In this document: in pieces, positions 30,262 through 42,600 of the stretch
Layout of the letters: the number at the start of each line of letters is the position of its first letter
Position numbering within the stretch: the stretch's first letter is position 1
Assembly: GCA_021234155.1 (NCBI GenBank)
Contig: JAJEKV010000016.1
Span: 18,534,698 to 18,598,697, forward strand
DNA from: Isoetes taiwanensis
Taxonomy: Eukaryota; Streptophyta; Lycopodiopsida; Isoetales; Isoetaceae
DNA length: 64,000 bases
Direction of reading: 5' to 3'
Position numbers and translations under genes: made by a program
The notes under the pieces: model-generated
The model's database searches: none
Told to the model about the DNA's origin: nothing
The model's input: the letters and a program-made list of their open reading frames with translations, nothing else

Positions 30262-33250
30262 GATTTGTTCCAACTTCATCGAAACAGTCCGAACTAGAAA
30301 ACTCTTACCATGTAACAAAAAGATACTGCAAGCATGGCACTCCAAGTAAGTATATATTGATATGCCAAGTTAATAAAGACCTTCGCATGCCTCTTCTAAG
30401 CTCCAACCTTTTGCATACATCTGAATCAAAATGCTAGTTATGAGAATATTCAATGCTTACCTGAACATAATGCACTGCCAATAGAAAAACCTCCCCAAAT
30501 GATGTTCAATTCCATATACAATCTCAAACATGGTTCTTGATCTGCCAAAAGCACCCAGTTATCGACATACAACCGGATCTCCATGATGCAAGAATCTTCT
30601 ATAACATACCATTATTATTAATTTAAAAGACAGCTTGTTGATCTCGCACAAAAAAGCACTTTCGGTCATTAGAGAATGCAATTGATAATATAGGATGACT
30701 GGATTTCAAACAATAATAATAGTTCAGTATTGACGTAAGATTGCATTCAACATAACCTTAAATCACCCGCGAACCGCACCAGCTCTGGATACGCAGGGGT
30801 TTCTCTCAAGCCCTGAATCATTATGCTTTTGCCTCATTTAGCCTTACAACATCAAAGATGTCTAGACTTGCAAAATAGAAACCCTCGCATTTGGACCAAA
30901 AGAGGCTAAAAAAACAGAGCTTTCCAAATACATAAAGGTCCTCAAACCATTTTCCCGCAATATTTGGAACTCCGATTCTCAAATTATGTAGAAATGGTCT
31001 TCCCACTATTAAGTTTGAATTTTTGTCGCAGAAATATTACCTGTTGGTATTATCGAATTTTTCTCGCATGGAGTCCTAGAATGTGGCAAGACATCTTTCC
31101 TTATCTTTGCCATGGGCATGAATACAATATTTCTAACATTATGCCCGTACACAACTTGGAATGATAGAGTATCCATCTTTTAATATATTCACAATGCATC
31201 ATGTAGGTAGTGGACGACAGAAGGTATAGTGAAGGTATAGTCTTTAGCAAAGACTATGCGACTTTTGACCTTCATATCCTAACCTTTACATACTAGTTAG
31301 CAATTACATCTCAAGGGAAAAACCAACATCAACGCTCAATCAAGAATATAACAATTTAATCATGTCATGGCAAATTTTGCGGCCAAAAAAAATTACAGAC
31401 TCTTCAAGATAATGATCGAGGCACTTGTTTGCCCCATTCAACCAAGGGCTTATAAAAATGGGTCTTTTAAATCAGCATGTCTTTGCAAAAAGAACGCCTA
31501 GAAAGACCGGATAATGGAACCAAGCCGCGGCAAGCACAAACTTGCCTAGGAGCTTCGATCTGCTGCGGAAATCAACAATGCCCAAACGAATAGAAAATCG
31601 GATTTATGAATGCGAGAATGAGCTAGTAAGCGTCTCCAGTTTGTAACAACAATTATTAACAAATGGACTTTTTACAAGATAGCTATAGTGGGCAATTTTG
31701 AGGTTGACAACTTCTTGTGAGCTATTTTGTAAGATATACATGTACATTTATCTTATAGATATACATATCTCAACCACTTACATAAACGTCACATCAATGC
31801 TTCTCTAAATAGATCAAGTCCATAGATACAATTTGAGCAAAGGCCCCATGAGAGTGTGGACAATCAGATCAAGGTAAAAGGCTTAACATTACGGCCCGGA
31901 CTTAGCTTGAAAGATCTAATAACATTAATCCAACAAAGAAATGAACGAGATCTTACTCTTAGCCTCCTCTAAATTCCAAAGCCTTATTGTACTACTTGCG
32001 GCAAAGACTGCTACAACGAGAACCTCGGACGATCGAAGTCACGGATTCACCGGACTTGTGTGCCCTAATAAACTCTCGCAAAATATGTCGATTTAGGATA
32101 GAATGGAAAATCAAGTTAGGCCTTCTAGTAGTGAGCGGACCAAAGACTATATTTGCTTCTTCGCTAAGAACGTGCATTAACCATTAATATAATCCTCCAT
32201 CTTATTCACATTCTTGCAAGCACTAAGTAAGCATTCCATGACCACAAAAAGGGAGGTCTATTACTTTGGAAAATAAGCCACGTAAAAAAATAACATCACT
32301 TAACCTGGACCAGTTTGCAAATGGAAATGGATTTTCGCTCATCATGTTCCTTTCTAATGCAACCTCCATAGAATCAAAGCAGAAAATGAGAAATTATTAA
32401 AGGATGGTCTTTAGCGTAAAAAAGAGGCAATGCCATGCAAACCTCGCATGAATGCCGTTGAAGTCATGAAATCTTGGAACAAACAGCCAACACTATTCAA
32501 CAAATTGATTTTCATAAATTAAAGATCTAAAACTTAAAATTGTAAAACAGATGCTCCAAAACCTCGGCTAAGGCAAAAACCCAGGGCCTCTTTGGGCTAT
32601 GGAATAGAGATGACATAATTGCGTAAACCATTTTACCCGAAGCTCTAGCTAGTTGTGGCTCATGTTCGTGACTATTTGGGCTCTAGCATCCGCAAGCAAG
32701 CAACCAAAGAAATTACGTTAAGAACCTTCTAAGAAACACCAAAGGAAATCGAACCCCAAAATCCCAAAATTCCTTATATTTCCGTTTTGAACACAAGAAT
32801 CAACACCACATATTCATCTAGTTCTCAAATCTTGCACTAATACGTAATCCTCAGATTCTCGCAGACAGAGCCAAGCTCGTTTCATAAGAGAAACACGAAA
32901 AAAGCGAGTTATGTTTCTAAGAATCGAAAGCAAAAGGGCAAACCTCAGTGTCTTGGGATGAAAAATCCGCACCACGGCTTCCTGGATTTACCACCGATGT
33001 GTGGCAAAGGAGTTCGACGACAACCGCCTCCGGCCCATTTTTCTTGACCTATTTCTTATTTTCTAAGTGATTTGTTGAAGCTTGAAGCGTAAAAAATCGC
33101 CATAGCCGACCCAAAGATCGCCGAACCCAAGCGTGCATGGCATTTCAACCTTGAAAGCGATTTGTTTGAAGCTTTGAAGCACGCTGAGATCCGGAGAAGG
33201 AAGAGATTGCTTCCAAAGCAAGAAATCCGGAGCCCGTCGAATTTTCTTTC
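30262..33250. other. No recognisable gene
   Basis: AT-rich. A minus-strand open frame at 30821-31006 and another at 31992-32177 (GPLTTRRPNLIFHSILNRHI) match nothing I know. A minus-strand stretch near 32945-33045 resembles a transcript leader with a GT donor (ACTGAG-GTTTGC). The IFRD promoter could be bidirectional, but no coding exon supports this. Confidence 0.35.
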
Positions 33251-33277
33251 TTATTTTCATTTTTTCTTTTATAAAAA

Positions 33278-33310
33278 CACGTGTCGCCCTAGCAAAAAAA
33301 AAGACACGTG
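33278..33310. promoter_or_regulatory. Two G-box/ABRE motifs upstream of the IFRD gene
   Basis: CACGTG at 33278-33283 and 33305-33310, each in the context ACACGTGTCGCCC. This is a 27-bp-spaced duplication of the same promoter element. ACGTGTC is a canonical bZIP/ABA-response core. They lie about 220-250 bases upstream of the proposed TATA box. Confidence 0.6.
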
Positions 33311-33524
33311 TCGCCCCCAAACTTTTTCCTGGAGAAAAAATATTAGAATCAAACAAAAAAGGGTACTGCTTTATATATGTTATATATATATAGAAAAGTT
33401 AAGAAAGGAAAAGGTAAAATAGAAATGGCCAGAAATAGAAAGTAGCAAAGGGCAACGGCAACCCAAAAAAAGAGAAAAAGGGGAACTAGAAAAGGCAAAA
33501 GGCAGCGCATAGGTGGTGTATCTG

Positions 33525-33532
33525 TATATAAG
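33525..33532 (+). promoter_or_regulatory. TATA box of the IFRD gene
   Basis: TATATAAG at 33525-33532 is the plant consensus. It would place transcription start near 33560 and give a leader of about 115 bases before the ATG at 33676. An earlier AT run (33370-33390, TATATATATAG) is a weaker alternative. Confidence 0.55.
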
Positions 33533-33675
33533 AAACCCACCTGAGCCCATTCATTCATTCATAATTAATTTTCGGAAAGCGGGGAGGATTTGCTAGGTTC
33601 AATACAGAGTTTGGAGCATTACGTGAATCGGTCATTCCAAGAGTCACTGTTTTGGAAGTTTATTTGCAGAGCAAG

Positions 33676-35016
33676 ATGGGGAAGATTAAGAACAATTATA
33701 GTAAGAATTCAAAGAAGCATGATGATTACGATGATGATGACAGTTTTACGGCATCTTATAATGATTCTGATATTAAACAAGAGATGGAGGTGCAACAAGA
33801 CAATGGCGAAATTCTTGAGAAGTTTGTGGATAATTTGTATGAGAAGAGGTCTAGTACTCGAGTAGCAGCTTTGAAAGGACTTGTAAGTGCATTTTCGACA
33901 GATATAATGCTTGAGTTTGTAGAATCAAGATATGAAACACTTTCGCGCCAATGCTTATGTTGTTTAAGGCATGAATTGCCCTCGGAAGTATGCTTAGCAG
34001 CCAGAGCTCTTGGGTTGTTAGCATTGACTGTAGGCTCTGGGAATATGGCACAACATTTGTTGGATGAGGGATATCCACATCTTGTTCGCATTGCAAAGCT
34101 TGGTTTGGTTCAGGATTCTCGCATATCTGCAGTAGAATGCTTGGCGATATTGACGTTCGTTGCAGCTCAAGACGTTGCAGCAACTGAAAGGTCCATGGAA
34201 ATATTTATGGATATTGGTAAGCATGAAGGGAACATAGATGCAGACCAGTCCCTCGGAATCAGCAACCCATCATCAGCTCTTAAGGCTGCAGCTATATCTG
34301 GTTGGTCACTACTTTTGTCTACTTTGCCTTCTCATGTTATCAATTATCATATGCATGGTGCTCTTCCTGTGCTATCATCCTTGCTGAACACACTAGACAC
34401 TCCTCTAAGAAAAGCTTGTGGCGAAGCAGTTGCCTTAATTTGTGAAATCAGCAAACTTTATGGTAAGGAGGTGATTACATCAAGTTCCTTTGATGATGGA
34501 AAGTCTTTAGATTCAGAGTCTTCTTTTCCTGCAAGCAATAAGTTAGCCTTTGACAACATGGAGGAGTATGTGATTGAACAAATAAGATTTTTGTCAATTG
34601 ATTCTGGAAGACAAGGACGATCAAAAAAAGAAAGATCACTACAGCGCGGCTTATTTCGAGAACTATTATCTAGCATAGAGGACAGTGTCTGCAATGAAAT
34701 ATCTTTGAAGCTCAGATATGGTGATGTGATGAAAGTAAACACATGGGCACAATCAGTTCAGTTTCATGCCTTGAAGCATTTTCTTGCAGAAGGGTTTCAG
34801 AAGCATATGCAGGAAAACCCTCTGCTTCATGAAGTCTTTGGATATGAACCGCGAGTAGAGAAACGAAGACCTCTCACTGTGAAAGAGAAAAGAATGTATC
34901 GCTCTCCAAATTCGAGAGACAGTAAAGTGCACACGCAAATGAGGAGCCAAAGACGAGCTTGTGTTCAAGCTAGGAATCAAGCTATATTTAACATGAGCGA
35001 TTGTGAGTGTTATTGA
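33676..35016 (+). CDS. IFRD-family (interferon-related developmental regulator) protein
   Basis: A single-exon gene of 446 codons. The ATG at 33676 (GCAAGATGGG, A at -3 and G at +4) is chosen because the frame upstream has no other ATG. The N-terminus is basic then acidic (MGKIKNNYSKNSKKHDDYDD). Residues of about 45-310 form HEAT/ARM-like helices of the IFRD domain (SSTRVAALKGLVSAFSTDIM, CLAARALGLLALTVGSGN, LGLVQDSRISAVECLAILTF, PLRKACGEAVALICEI). The IFRD_C region follows from about 365 (NTWAQSVQFHALKHFLAEGF, QKHMQENPLLHEVFGYEP, EKRMYRSPNSRDSKVHTQMR). IFRD proteins act as nuclear co-regulators in animals; in wheat a homologue has been linked to stress responses. The end (ARNQAIFNMSDCECY) leaves the family pattern, next to a tandem duplication of this exon end. 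Confidence 0.93.
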   Translation: MGKIKNNYSKNSKKHDDYDDDDSFTASYNDSDIKQEMEVQQDNGEILEKFVDNLYEKRSSTRVAALKGLVSAFSTDIMLEFVESRYETLSRQCLCCLRHELPSEVCLAARALGLLALTVGSGNMAQHLLDEGYPHLVRIAKLGLVQDSRISAVECLAILTFVAAQDVAATERSMEIFMDIGKHEGNIDADQSLGISNPSSALKAAAISGWSLLLSTLPSHVINYHMHGALPVLSSLLNTLDTPLRKACGEAVALICEISKLYGKEVITSSSFDDGKSLDSESSFPASNKLAFDNMEEYVIEQIRFLSIDSGRQGRSKKERSLQRGLFRELLSSIEDSVCNEISLKLRYGDVMKVNTWAQSVQFHALKHFLAEGFQKHMQENPLLHEVFGYEPRVEKRRPLTVKEKRMYRSPNSRDSKVHTQMRSQRRACVQARNQAIFNMSDCECY

Positions 35017-35262
35017 TATACACTCATGAATGTTGCAGGAAAACCCTTTGCTTCATGAAGTCTTTGGATTTGAACTGCAAGTGGAGCAGAGAAACGAAGA
35101 TCTCCGACTGTGGAAGAGAAAAAAATATCACTCCGCAAATTCAATAGTCAGTAAAGCGCACACCCAAATGAGGAGCCAAAGACGTGCTTATGTTCAAGCT
35201 AGGAATCAGGTGTAATTGGCATGAACGATTGTGAATATTATTGATATAACATTTATGAATGT
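34811..35262 (+). repeat. Tandem duplication of the IFRD exon end, 226-bp period
   Basis: Unit 1 (34811-35036) contains the IFRD_C-coding end and the stop codon. Unit 2 (35037-35262) repeats it with about 12-15% divergence: AGGAAAACCC, CTTCATGAAGTCTTTGGAT, ACCCAAATGAGGAGCCAAAG, CGTGCTTATGTTCAAGCTAGG. Both end in a GATTGTGA-TATTATTGATATA block. Confidence 0.9.
35037..35215 (+). pseudogene. Duplicated IFRD C-terminal segment
   Basis: Reads ENPLLHEVFGFELQVEQRNE, a frame-altered middle (DLRLWKRKKYHSAN), then KAHTQMRSQRRAYVQARNQV and a stop. It lies after the IFRD stop codon. It starts after TGTTGCAG, which looks like a splice acceptor, so use as an alternative last exon cannot be excluded, but no matching donor exists in the upstream copy. 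Confidence 0.75.
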
Positions 35263-35269
35263 AAAGGTC

Positions 35270-38200
35270 TTACATATCAGACAAATGTATAGATATGATG
35301 AAATTTTTACCAATTCATTTCAGGGTTCTAATGCTATTTATAAGCTGCATAATGAGAGTTTCTAAATTAGTTGTGTTTAAATAATCAAACCTAAGTTGCT
35401 CGCACCTGTCTAGTTTACTTTAAGGTTGATTAAAATGTTGGATACAGGCTGCAGGAAGTACAACCATTTGCATCGAAGCATCTAGTTGATTCAAAGGTTT
35501 CTTGTTGATAAGTGAGAGCATCTAGATATTTAAAGATACGTGAGAGTAGGTTTTCTTAAATTTGACTTTCCTAAAAGTGCATTCTGAGCTTCGTTTTTGC
35601 AGGTAACCAACCCCACCTTTTCCTTTTCTGTTGATATTCGTCCTCTATGTTGTTTCAATATTTTCAACTGCTTAAAGCTCTTAGAAGGTGCATTTTGTTA
35701 TATGGCTAGTAAGTGGAAGAGTTTCCATTGATTGATGGAGCACAGTTGCAAATGTTTCAGCCTTTAGCATTGAATTTCCACAGCCATTGATATTCAAGGT
35801 CTGGAGCATTGGGCGCAGATCCATACTGGCTTCTTTTCCAATGATTGCATGAACGAGTTCCTTAACATTTGAAGTTTTTTATTTAGGCCTGAAGGTTCAA
35901 CTATACTGAACTCTCTCTTACATGATTCTTACACGATTCATTCGCAGGCTCACTCAAAGCAAATTGCAGATTTGTTCTCTATGTTGTTTCAATATTTTTA
36001 TCTGTTTGAAGCTCTTAGAAGGTGCATTTACAGTGCTAGCTGCATTTGAGCTGATACTTTCTGAACCAATAGGACTGCCAAGAGAACTATGGAATCACCT
36101 ATTATAACTTTGTAATGCTACCAAGTTGCACGCATCTTCTTGTCCCTGTCATTGACCAATCTCTTTGAGAAAAACATATAACTACATAAATGAAGATCTA
36201 GCCTGTGGTTTAACATGATTTTATAAGCAATCTTGAGAACAATGCTTCTTCCAAAATGGGCTCCTTAGAAACGTGACATTGGACATTGGCATTCTATGTT
36301 GTATGACCGGTAAGTGAAAGAGCTTCCATTTATTGATGGAACACTGTTGCAAATGTTTCAGCCTCTAACATGTGAATTTCCACAGGCATTGATATCCAGG
36401 TCTGGAGCATTGGGCATAGATCCATTCTGGCTTCCTTTCTAATGATTGCATGAACGAGTTCCTCAACAATTCAAGTGCTGATTTTAGGCATCTACCACAT
36501 TGAAATCCCTCTTAAATGATTCATGCTGAGGCTGCGCAGTTTATTTTAAGTGAGCCTTGAGTTTTTGGCTGCCACTTACGAGAAATTCTTGGAGACCACA
36601 TCGATCACAAAAGATCATCAGTTGCCTCACATAAACTGTTTCAAGAAGCAAGTCCATTTCATAAAATGCTTTTAGATTGTGCATTTGCTCCATGAAATGT
36701 ATTGTTTTATTACGCTTTTATTCGCTGGTTAAGCTGTAAGCCTTGAAGCATTTTCTACATAAGGCATTCTTAGGTACTATTTGCTAGAGGTAAGTGCATT
36801 AGCTTTTTGACTGGGATTAGCTTGACATAAAAACATCCTGCATGTCAGTTCACCTGACCAGAATAAGTGGATCATTCTGAGTTACAAAGGTATTGGAACC
36901 TAGATAAGTGGAGCCCAGTTGCAAATATTAAAACCTCTTAACATGTGAATTTTCTCATTCTAACATACTATTCATATTTTTAAGGTTCTGGAGCACTGGG
37001 CATAAGAGGCAAGCAGGCTTTTCTTGCAATGGTTGCATGAGCCAGTTTCTTTTCCTGGATTTAGGCATTTATCATTTTCTTTTAGTTATCTTATGTCTTA
37101 CAAAGAGAGTGGCAGTAGATGATGTTTTTGGATGCTGTAAACAATGCAGTCTAAGGCATGGCACCTTGCTCGGCATTTCGTCAAAAAAGATTAAGGGTAT
37201 CAACGAGTTCTTTCCAAGGATTTGATTCAATATCATACTTTAGCCCTAAGTTCTATCCAAGTGCCAGGTCCACAAGGCCCATATATTTCTATCACAGCTG
37301 CACCTTCGGGCTAAAATATGGCTGCCCATTGGCATCATGAACAGAGATCAACATGCCTGTCTGAGAACTGAGAGCAACTGTTTTTGCTATTGTTTTTTGA
37401 ATAATCCTTGTGCAAGAAGCTCATCTACATAATTTATTCTGAATGCAGGGTATCTGGAACTTTTTAGATGGCTGGCAACATCATCAGAGTTTGCAACTCT
37501 TCTCTCTTTCTTTTTCCATAGACGGTGATCCTGAGGCTTTTAGGTATTCTGGTCCATATATTTCTACCACAGCTACACCTCCATTTTGGAACAACCTTCA
37601 TGCCCACTAACATCATGACATTTCCAGTCTACGCTACTCAAAACTGGCCTCACTTAAACTGTGAAACATATATGAGACTATGGTCTTGAAGTAAGGTGCA
37701 GCCATTGTCAATGTATAAAAGAATATTTTGTTTTTCTTTAATTTCTCAATCTCTCCTTCCATAGACGGTAATCCTGAGGTTTTTAGGAGATATGGAGATT
37801 CAGAAATATATGGGAATTCTGGTCCATATATTTCTACAACTAAGATCATGATATCGCCAGTCTAGGCTTCTCAAAAAGGGAACTAACATCATGACATTTC
37901 CAGTCTATGCTGCTCAAAAAGGGCCTCATGTAAACTGTGAAATATATATGAGATTATGGTGTTGAAGAATACTGCAGCCAGTGTCACGGCATAAAAGAAT
38001 AGTTTGTTTTCCTCGATAGTTAGTTTCCAAACCTACTGTAAGAGTGTCCATGAGAAATATCAAGTTATATAAAGCACCACATTTATCACTGAAGTAGCGA
38101 GAGATATTAGATGAATAGCAAATTGGCCAAGCAGAGGCAAAATGACATATATTTAAAAGGTGTTTAGATGTGCCTTCTTTTTGCAGACAAGATGACAGAG

Positions 38201-39580
38201 TCACGTGCGCCCGTATTAAGTAATAAAAGCAGACAATTGAGTCAAGAAATACAGTGCCTGCTTTTCAAAAGGTTATATGATACAAGCGTTGTCTTTTGGC
38301 ATGTTTTTTCTCTTTAGAAATTCCAAGGTAACATCATTAGGTTGCCTTACAGAAGCAATGGAAGGAACTAATGAATAGATGCAGCTGAAACTAACTATTA
38401 AATAGGATTAATGCTTGACCTGTATTACCATTGCTCTTGTAAGTCTTTTGTTGTTACCATTTTCATTGTTTCCTCTATGACACTTTTCTCATACACTCAG
38501 TTTTTCGTGTGACCTGACCACTTTCCTCATTGTCGCTACCATATTATCTGCATCATGTAGTTGGATGATCACCTGCTTCTTTATGAATCCAAGTTGACAG
38601 GGATGGGTCTATATACGTGATGGTTTATCTTGAGGCAGGAATTTTTCTTCTGTCTTCAGTTTCTTTATTGGTATCTAGAAGGCCCCATTTTGTTTTGACC
38701 AGGCATCTTTTATTCATGCCTGTAGCCACAATAGGAATTTTTTTTCTGTGTTCAGTCTCTTTATGGATATCTAGAAGGCCCATTTGGTTTGACCAGGCAT
38801 TTTCTATTCATACCTGTCGCCACATTCTAGGGAGTTTGCAGTGTTTTGAAACCTGGTCTAGTATTTGCCCATCGTTCTTCTATGCCAGACACCTGCTTTG
38901 TGCCAAATGCAAGATTGCTCTTGCATTAAATATGGGCTTCGAAGTTCCAGCACAAAGTTCCTTGCTATGATGTTAAATGGAAATGTGATTCAAAAGTCGA
39001 ACACATTCCATTTTGTGATAATAGTTGCATTATGTTCTAGATTTTAGAACATTTGCTTTATTTTGCAGCTCTTGGGCTCTTTTTATATATTCCATGCTTC
39101 CTTTACATCTACGTTTGCCATTGCTTCTGATAGATATATCCACTAAATCTGAACATATATATGTACTGTATTGGAAAACATTCTCAACTCTGTCCTTCTT
39201 AACATGGACTTATTGATATGATGTAAAATAGCTATTTGTAATACAAGCATTCTGGTTACAGGACTGTCATCCTTGTGCCATACAGTTTCCTTTACACCAC
39301 CACTCACCGGAAAACCACAAAAAACAAAACGCTTGAAAGCTTTTTGGATGGAACCGATAAATGGACCAGTGAATGGGGATAATGCTATAAGGAAAGAGCT
39401 GGCCCAACTCACCTACATTGTTGTTTTAGTGGCATCATTTGATATGGAAATTATAGCTAATCTGGCCAGTAATTTAGGATGAAAGGAATTTTTGAAGGCC
39501 AAAGGACCAAATTAATAGTCCTTAAGATTTACCCCCATAACATATAAATTGTAGGGTAAATTGTACTCCTTGTGGCGATG
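35270..39580. repeat. Field of local tandem duplications downstream of the IFRD gene
   Basis: No coding region is recognised. A module containing GTTGCAAATGTTTCAGCCT and GTCTGGAGCATTGGGC occurs three times, with anchors at about 35801, 36402 and 36988 (about 600-bp period, last copy most diverged). TCTATGTTGTTTCAATATTTT recurs at 35644 and 35980. A block with CATAGACGGT-ATCCTGAGG, GGTCCATATATTTCTAC and CATGACATTTCCAGTCTA recurs about 280 bp apart (37515-37720 and 37760-38000). A 96-bp tandem pair (TATCTAGAAGGCCC) lies at 38637-38820. Confidence 0.75.
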
Positions 39581-39683
39581 ATGAGATTCATGATGATCTA
39601 TGGACTTGAGGTAGAAACCTCTCATGGATTATGACCTTAAGAACCTAGATACCTTGATCCATAGAATAAGTGTGAAATAGTGG
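39580..39683 (+). repeat. 105-bp direct repeat, left copy
   Basis: Contains GATCTATGGACTTGAGGTAG, TGGATTATGACCTTAAGAAC, CTAGATAC and TTGATCCATAGA. The right copy is at 43229-43323, 3.65 kb downstream in the same orientation, with about 10% divergence. Between them is AT-rich non-coding DNA. Confidence 0.85.
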
Positions 39684-39689
39684 AGATTC

Positions 39690-42600
39690 ACTAGAAAATA
39701 TGAGGGGTATGGCAAGACCATCCAAGATTTTTAATAGAGAGAGAGATATTATTTTAACTGTAAGAGGGCAACAACAATGAATAAATCATATGACAGATGA
39801 TAAAAAAAAAGTTCAAACATAAGGTTTTACTATTATGGGATCTGCATGCTTTGTTGGCCCCACATCATTATGATGGGGTTCCAAGACGACAACATTTGAA
39901 ATCGATCGAAAGTTGAAATTGATATGATAACCTTAGGAAATAACAATTTGACTGCAAAAAGACAGGGTTCATATTGGGAACACAAAGAATATTTAGCTGA
40001 ATGCGCCTTTGGAAAAGGTCCTTGGGTATGGTACTAACCTTTGAAATTTTGGTGTAATTCCATTGGCTTACAATTTATTTACGCGACTAAAGTACCATGA
40101 AGCACCAAAGGGATGGTTGAAATACATTGGTATCCCATTAAAATTTAAGTACCCTATACAACTCCAATGTGTAGCATAATCACAGGGAGTTCTAGGGGGA
40201 TTTTATATGGATGCATAAATCTAATTTCTAAGACCATATACCATACCCCTAACACAATTGAATGGGTTATTATAAAAAAAAAATAGATTCAATAAAAAAA
40301 TAAACGAGTTAGCCCACTGGTTGCATTGGTTAAAGCATTCTTATTAGGATATTGAAATATTTTAGTAGGGGTTTGACTCTCCACATTTCATATTCTAAAA
40401 CCTTAGATGAATCTATATAAAGACGAGTCCCATATTTCATATTCCAAAATCTTAGGCGAACTTGTATTTTATATTTCAAAATCATACGCACCCCCAATCA
40501 TAAATCACTATAAAACATTTAATAAAAGAATAAACGAGGTAGCTCATTGATTGCATTGGTTAAGGCATTCTTATTAGGATATTAAAATATTTTGGTAGGG
40601 GTTCGAGTCTCCACATTTCATATTCTAAAACCTTAGATAAATCCATATAAATATGAGTCTCCGTATTTCATATTCCAAAGCCTTAGACGAACCTGTATTT
40701 CATATTTAAAAATCATATGCATCCCCAATTATAAATCACCATAATCTCGAAAGAAGAGGTGCCCAGAGGCCCTAACATATAATCTGAGCCATAGGATGGA
40801 GGGATCCAACGATTGAGGTTATCTGACGTGCACCTCGTTTAGAATATGTAGTATAATCACCAATTCCTAAAGAGACATGATTCATCAATGAAAAGCGGTA
40901 CAAGAACAGTAAAGAATTTACACGATTCAACTTAGGATGATAGTATATATAGCATCATGTAGTTGAGGGAGAAGTGGACAATGATTACATGTCCGATAAT
41001 ATTTTATGGAGGTAACGTACCAATGTGCGAACTCAGTTATAAATATTCATCGTATGGAAGGAATATTGATTTCGAAGTGTAGGTGAAGGAATATTGATTT
41101 CGAAGTGTAGGTTTCTAACAGTGATTGTCAAGATATAGAATATTGATCCTATATTCTACGTCTATTGCAACTTGAATCAAGGAATGATGCATGGGAAATA
41201 GTTGACACTGTAATACTATGTGGGTCCCTTTGAAGTAGCCACCCTATATCATAACGTTACCCTTAACTTGAGTTTATAAAGAGACGTAATTTCCTAAGGT
41301 GTGATAACATACATGTAAGTCTAGCCATATGTAATATGAAAATGTAGATGAGTGGATAAGCATAGTGGTGTTGGTCAAATCCATGCCCAACATGTGTGGT
41401 AAAATTAATAGAATAGAAGAGAACAATTTCTAGTATATGGAGCAATTATGTATGCTTAAGCTTTAGTGAAGCCATGCGACGGTTGGAAGTTTGCTTCCAA
41501 TCATTAACGCATTAGGAAGGCAAGCAATTGACAATTACATTTCCTATAGGTGCGATCATAGATGACGATGATAACTAGCATTGCCAACAATAACTAACTG
41601 ATACCAATTCATCCACATGGAATGTGTGTGATAGAAGAAAGAACGGTTAACAATATGTTATATATATAAATTTTGATTCAACATGTGAATGGGTACATGA
41701 TGATCCTATGATGGTAATTTCCATTAATGACCACATGAAGGTGTACGTTTGGTGAGCTTGTAGAATGGTTTCTTGATACTCCATGGTAGGGCTAGCTATC
41801 AAGAGATTGAACAAAGTGTCCATTGCTGTATATAGTTCGGTAATGTGGTCCTACACATAGAGGAGTACTTCGTCATATGTGTTGTCCTAATAGGACCATC
41901 CCGCTGCATCGTGTGGAAAAAGTTCTCTCATGCCTTGTCACTGACAAGGGTCACTATCTCCCATCCCTTATTTGCGTAGCATGGCGTGTTTGAAGAAGGA
42001 TATATCCCTGCTGACAAAATTTGATCTCTGAATTATGTTGTCCCATGAATTTCAACAAATCACGAAACATGAAAAAGAAAGAAAGGATGATAGAACCATT
42101 AGTTCTCAATAGATAGGATATAGTGGGAGAAAATTAGTTTAGAGTTCCTAGGCTATGCGTTGAACACTTTTATTAGGAACTTGGGGCGAAGTCTCTCATT
42201 GTAGAATTGTTCACTAGGGCTGGTGCTTCGAACTAGAGTTTGCCTATGAGGGTGAGTCATAAACACTGAGAATGTGTGGTGTGGAAATCACAATATAAAT
42301 ATGGCGCAAGACCAATGACTTGTAAAAATATATTTGAGGTAATAGGAAGTTGATTTTCTTGTGGATAACATCATCCATTACGTTGTGATACGAGAGTGGA
42401 TTAGGATTAAAGGCTAAGACAAGATTATACATGGTAAAACACATGTATTATACTTATGGGTACTTAAGTTCCTATGATATGGGCCGCAACTATGAAGATA
42501 GCTATGTGTTAAGTCAAGCAATCACAAACGATTTTAGACTTAGGAACGACAAACACATGTTACTATACGTCATAATAACAAAGTATCGGTCATGAATGGT

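Noticed and set aside
29928-30437. 169-codon open frame on the plus strand
   Set aside because: It crosses the right end of the TTAA element and its hairpin and has no family resemblance, so it is a chance frame.
30422-30598. Coding exon on the minus strand (MEIRLYVDNWVLLADQEPCL) with GTAAGC donor
   Set aside because: The only following acceptor would give an intron of about 40 bases, too short for plants, and the peptide matches nothing I recognise.
33652-33675. Upstream start of the IFRD protein (eight extra residues)
   Set aside because: The codon there is TTG; the first ATG is at 33676 in a good context.
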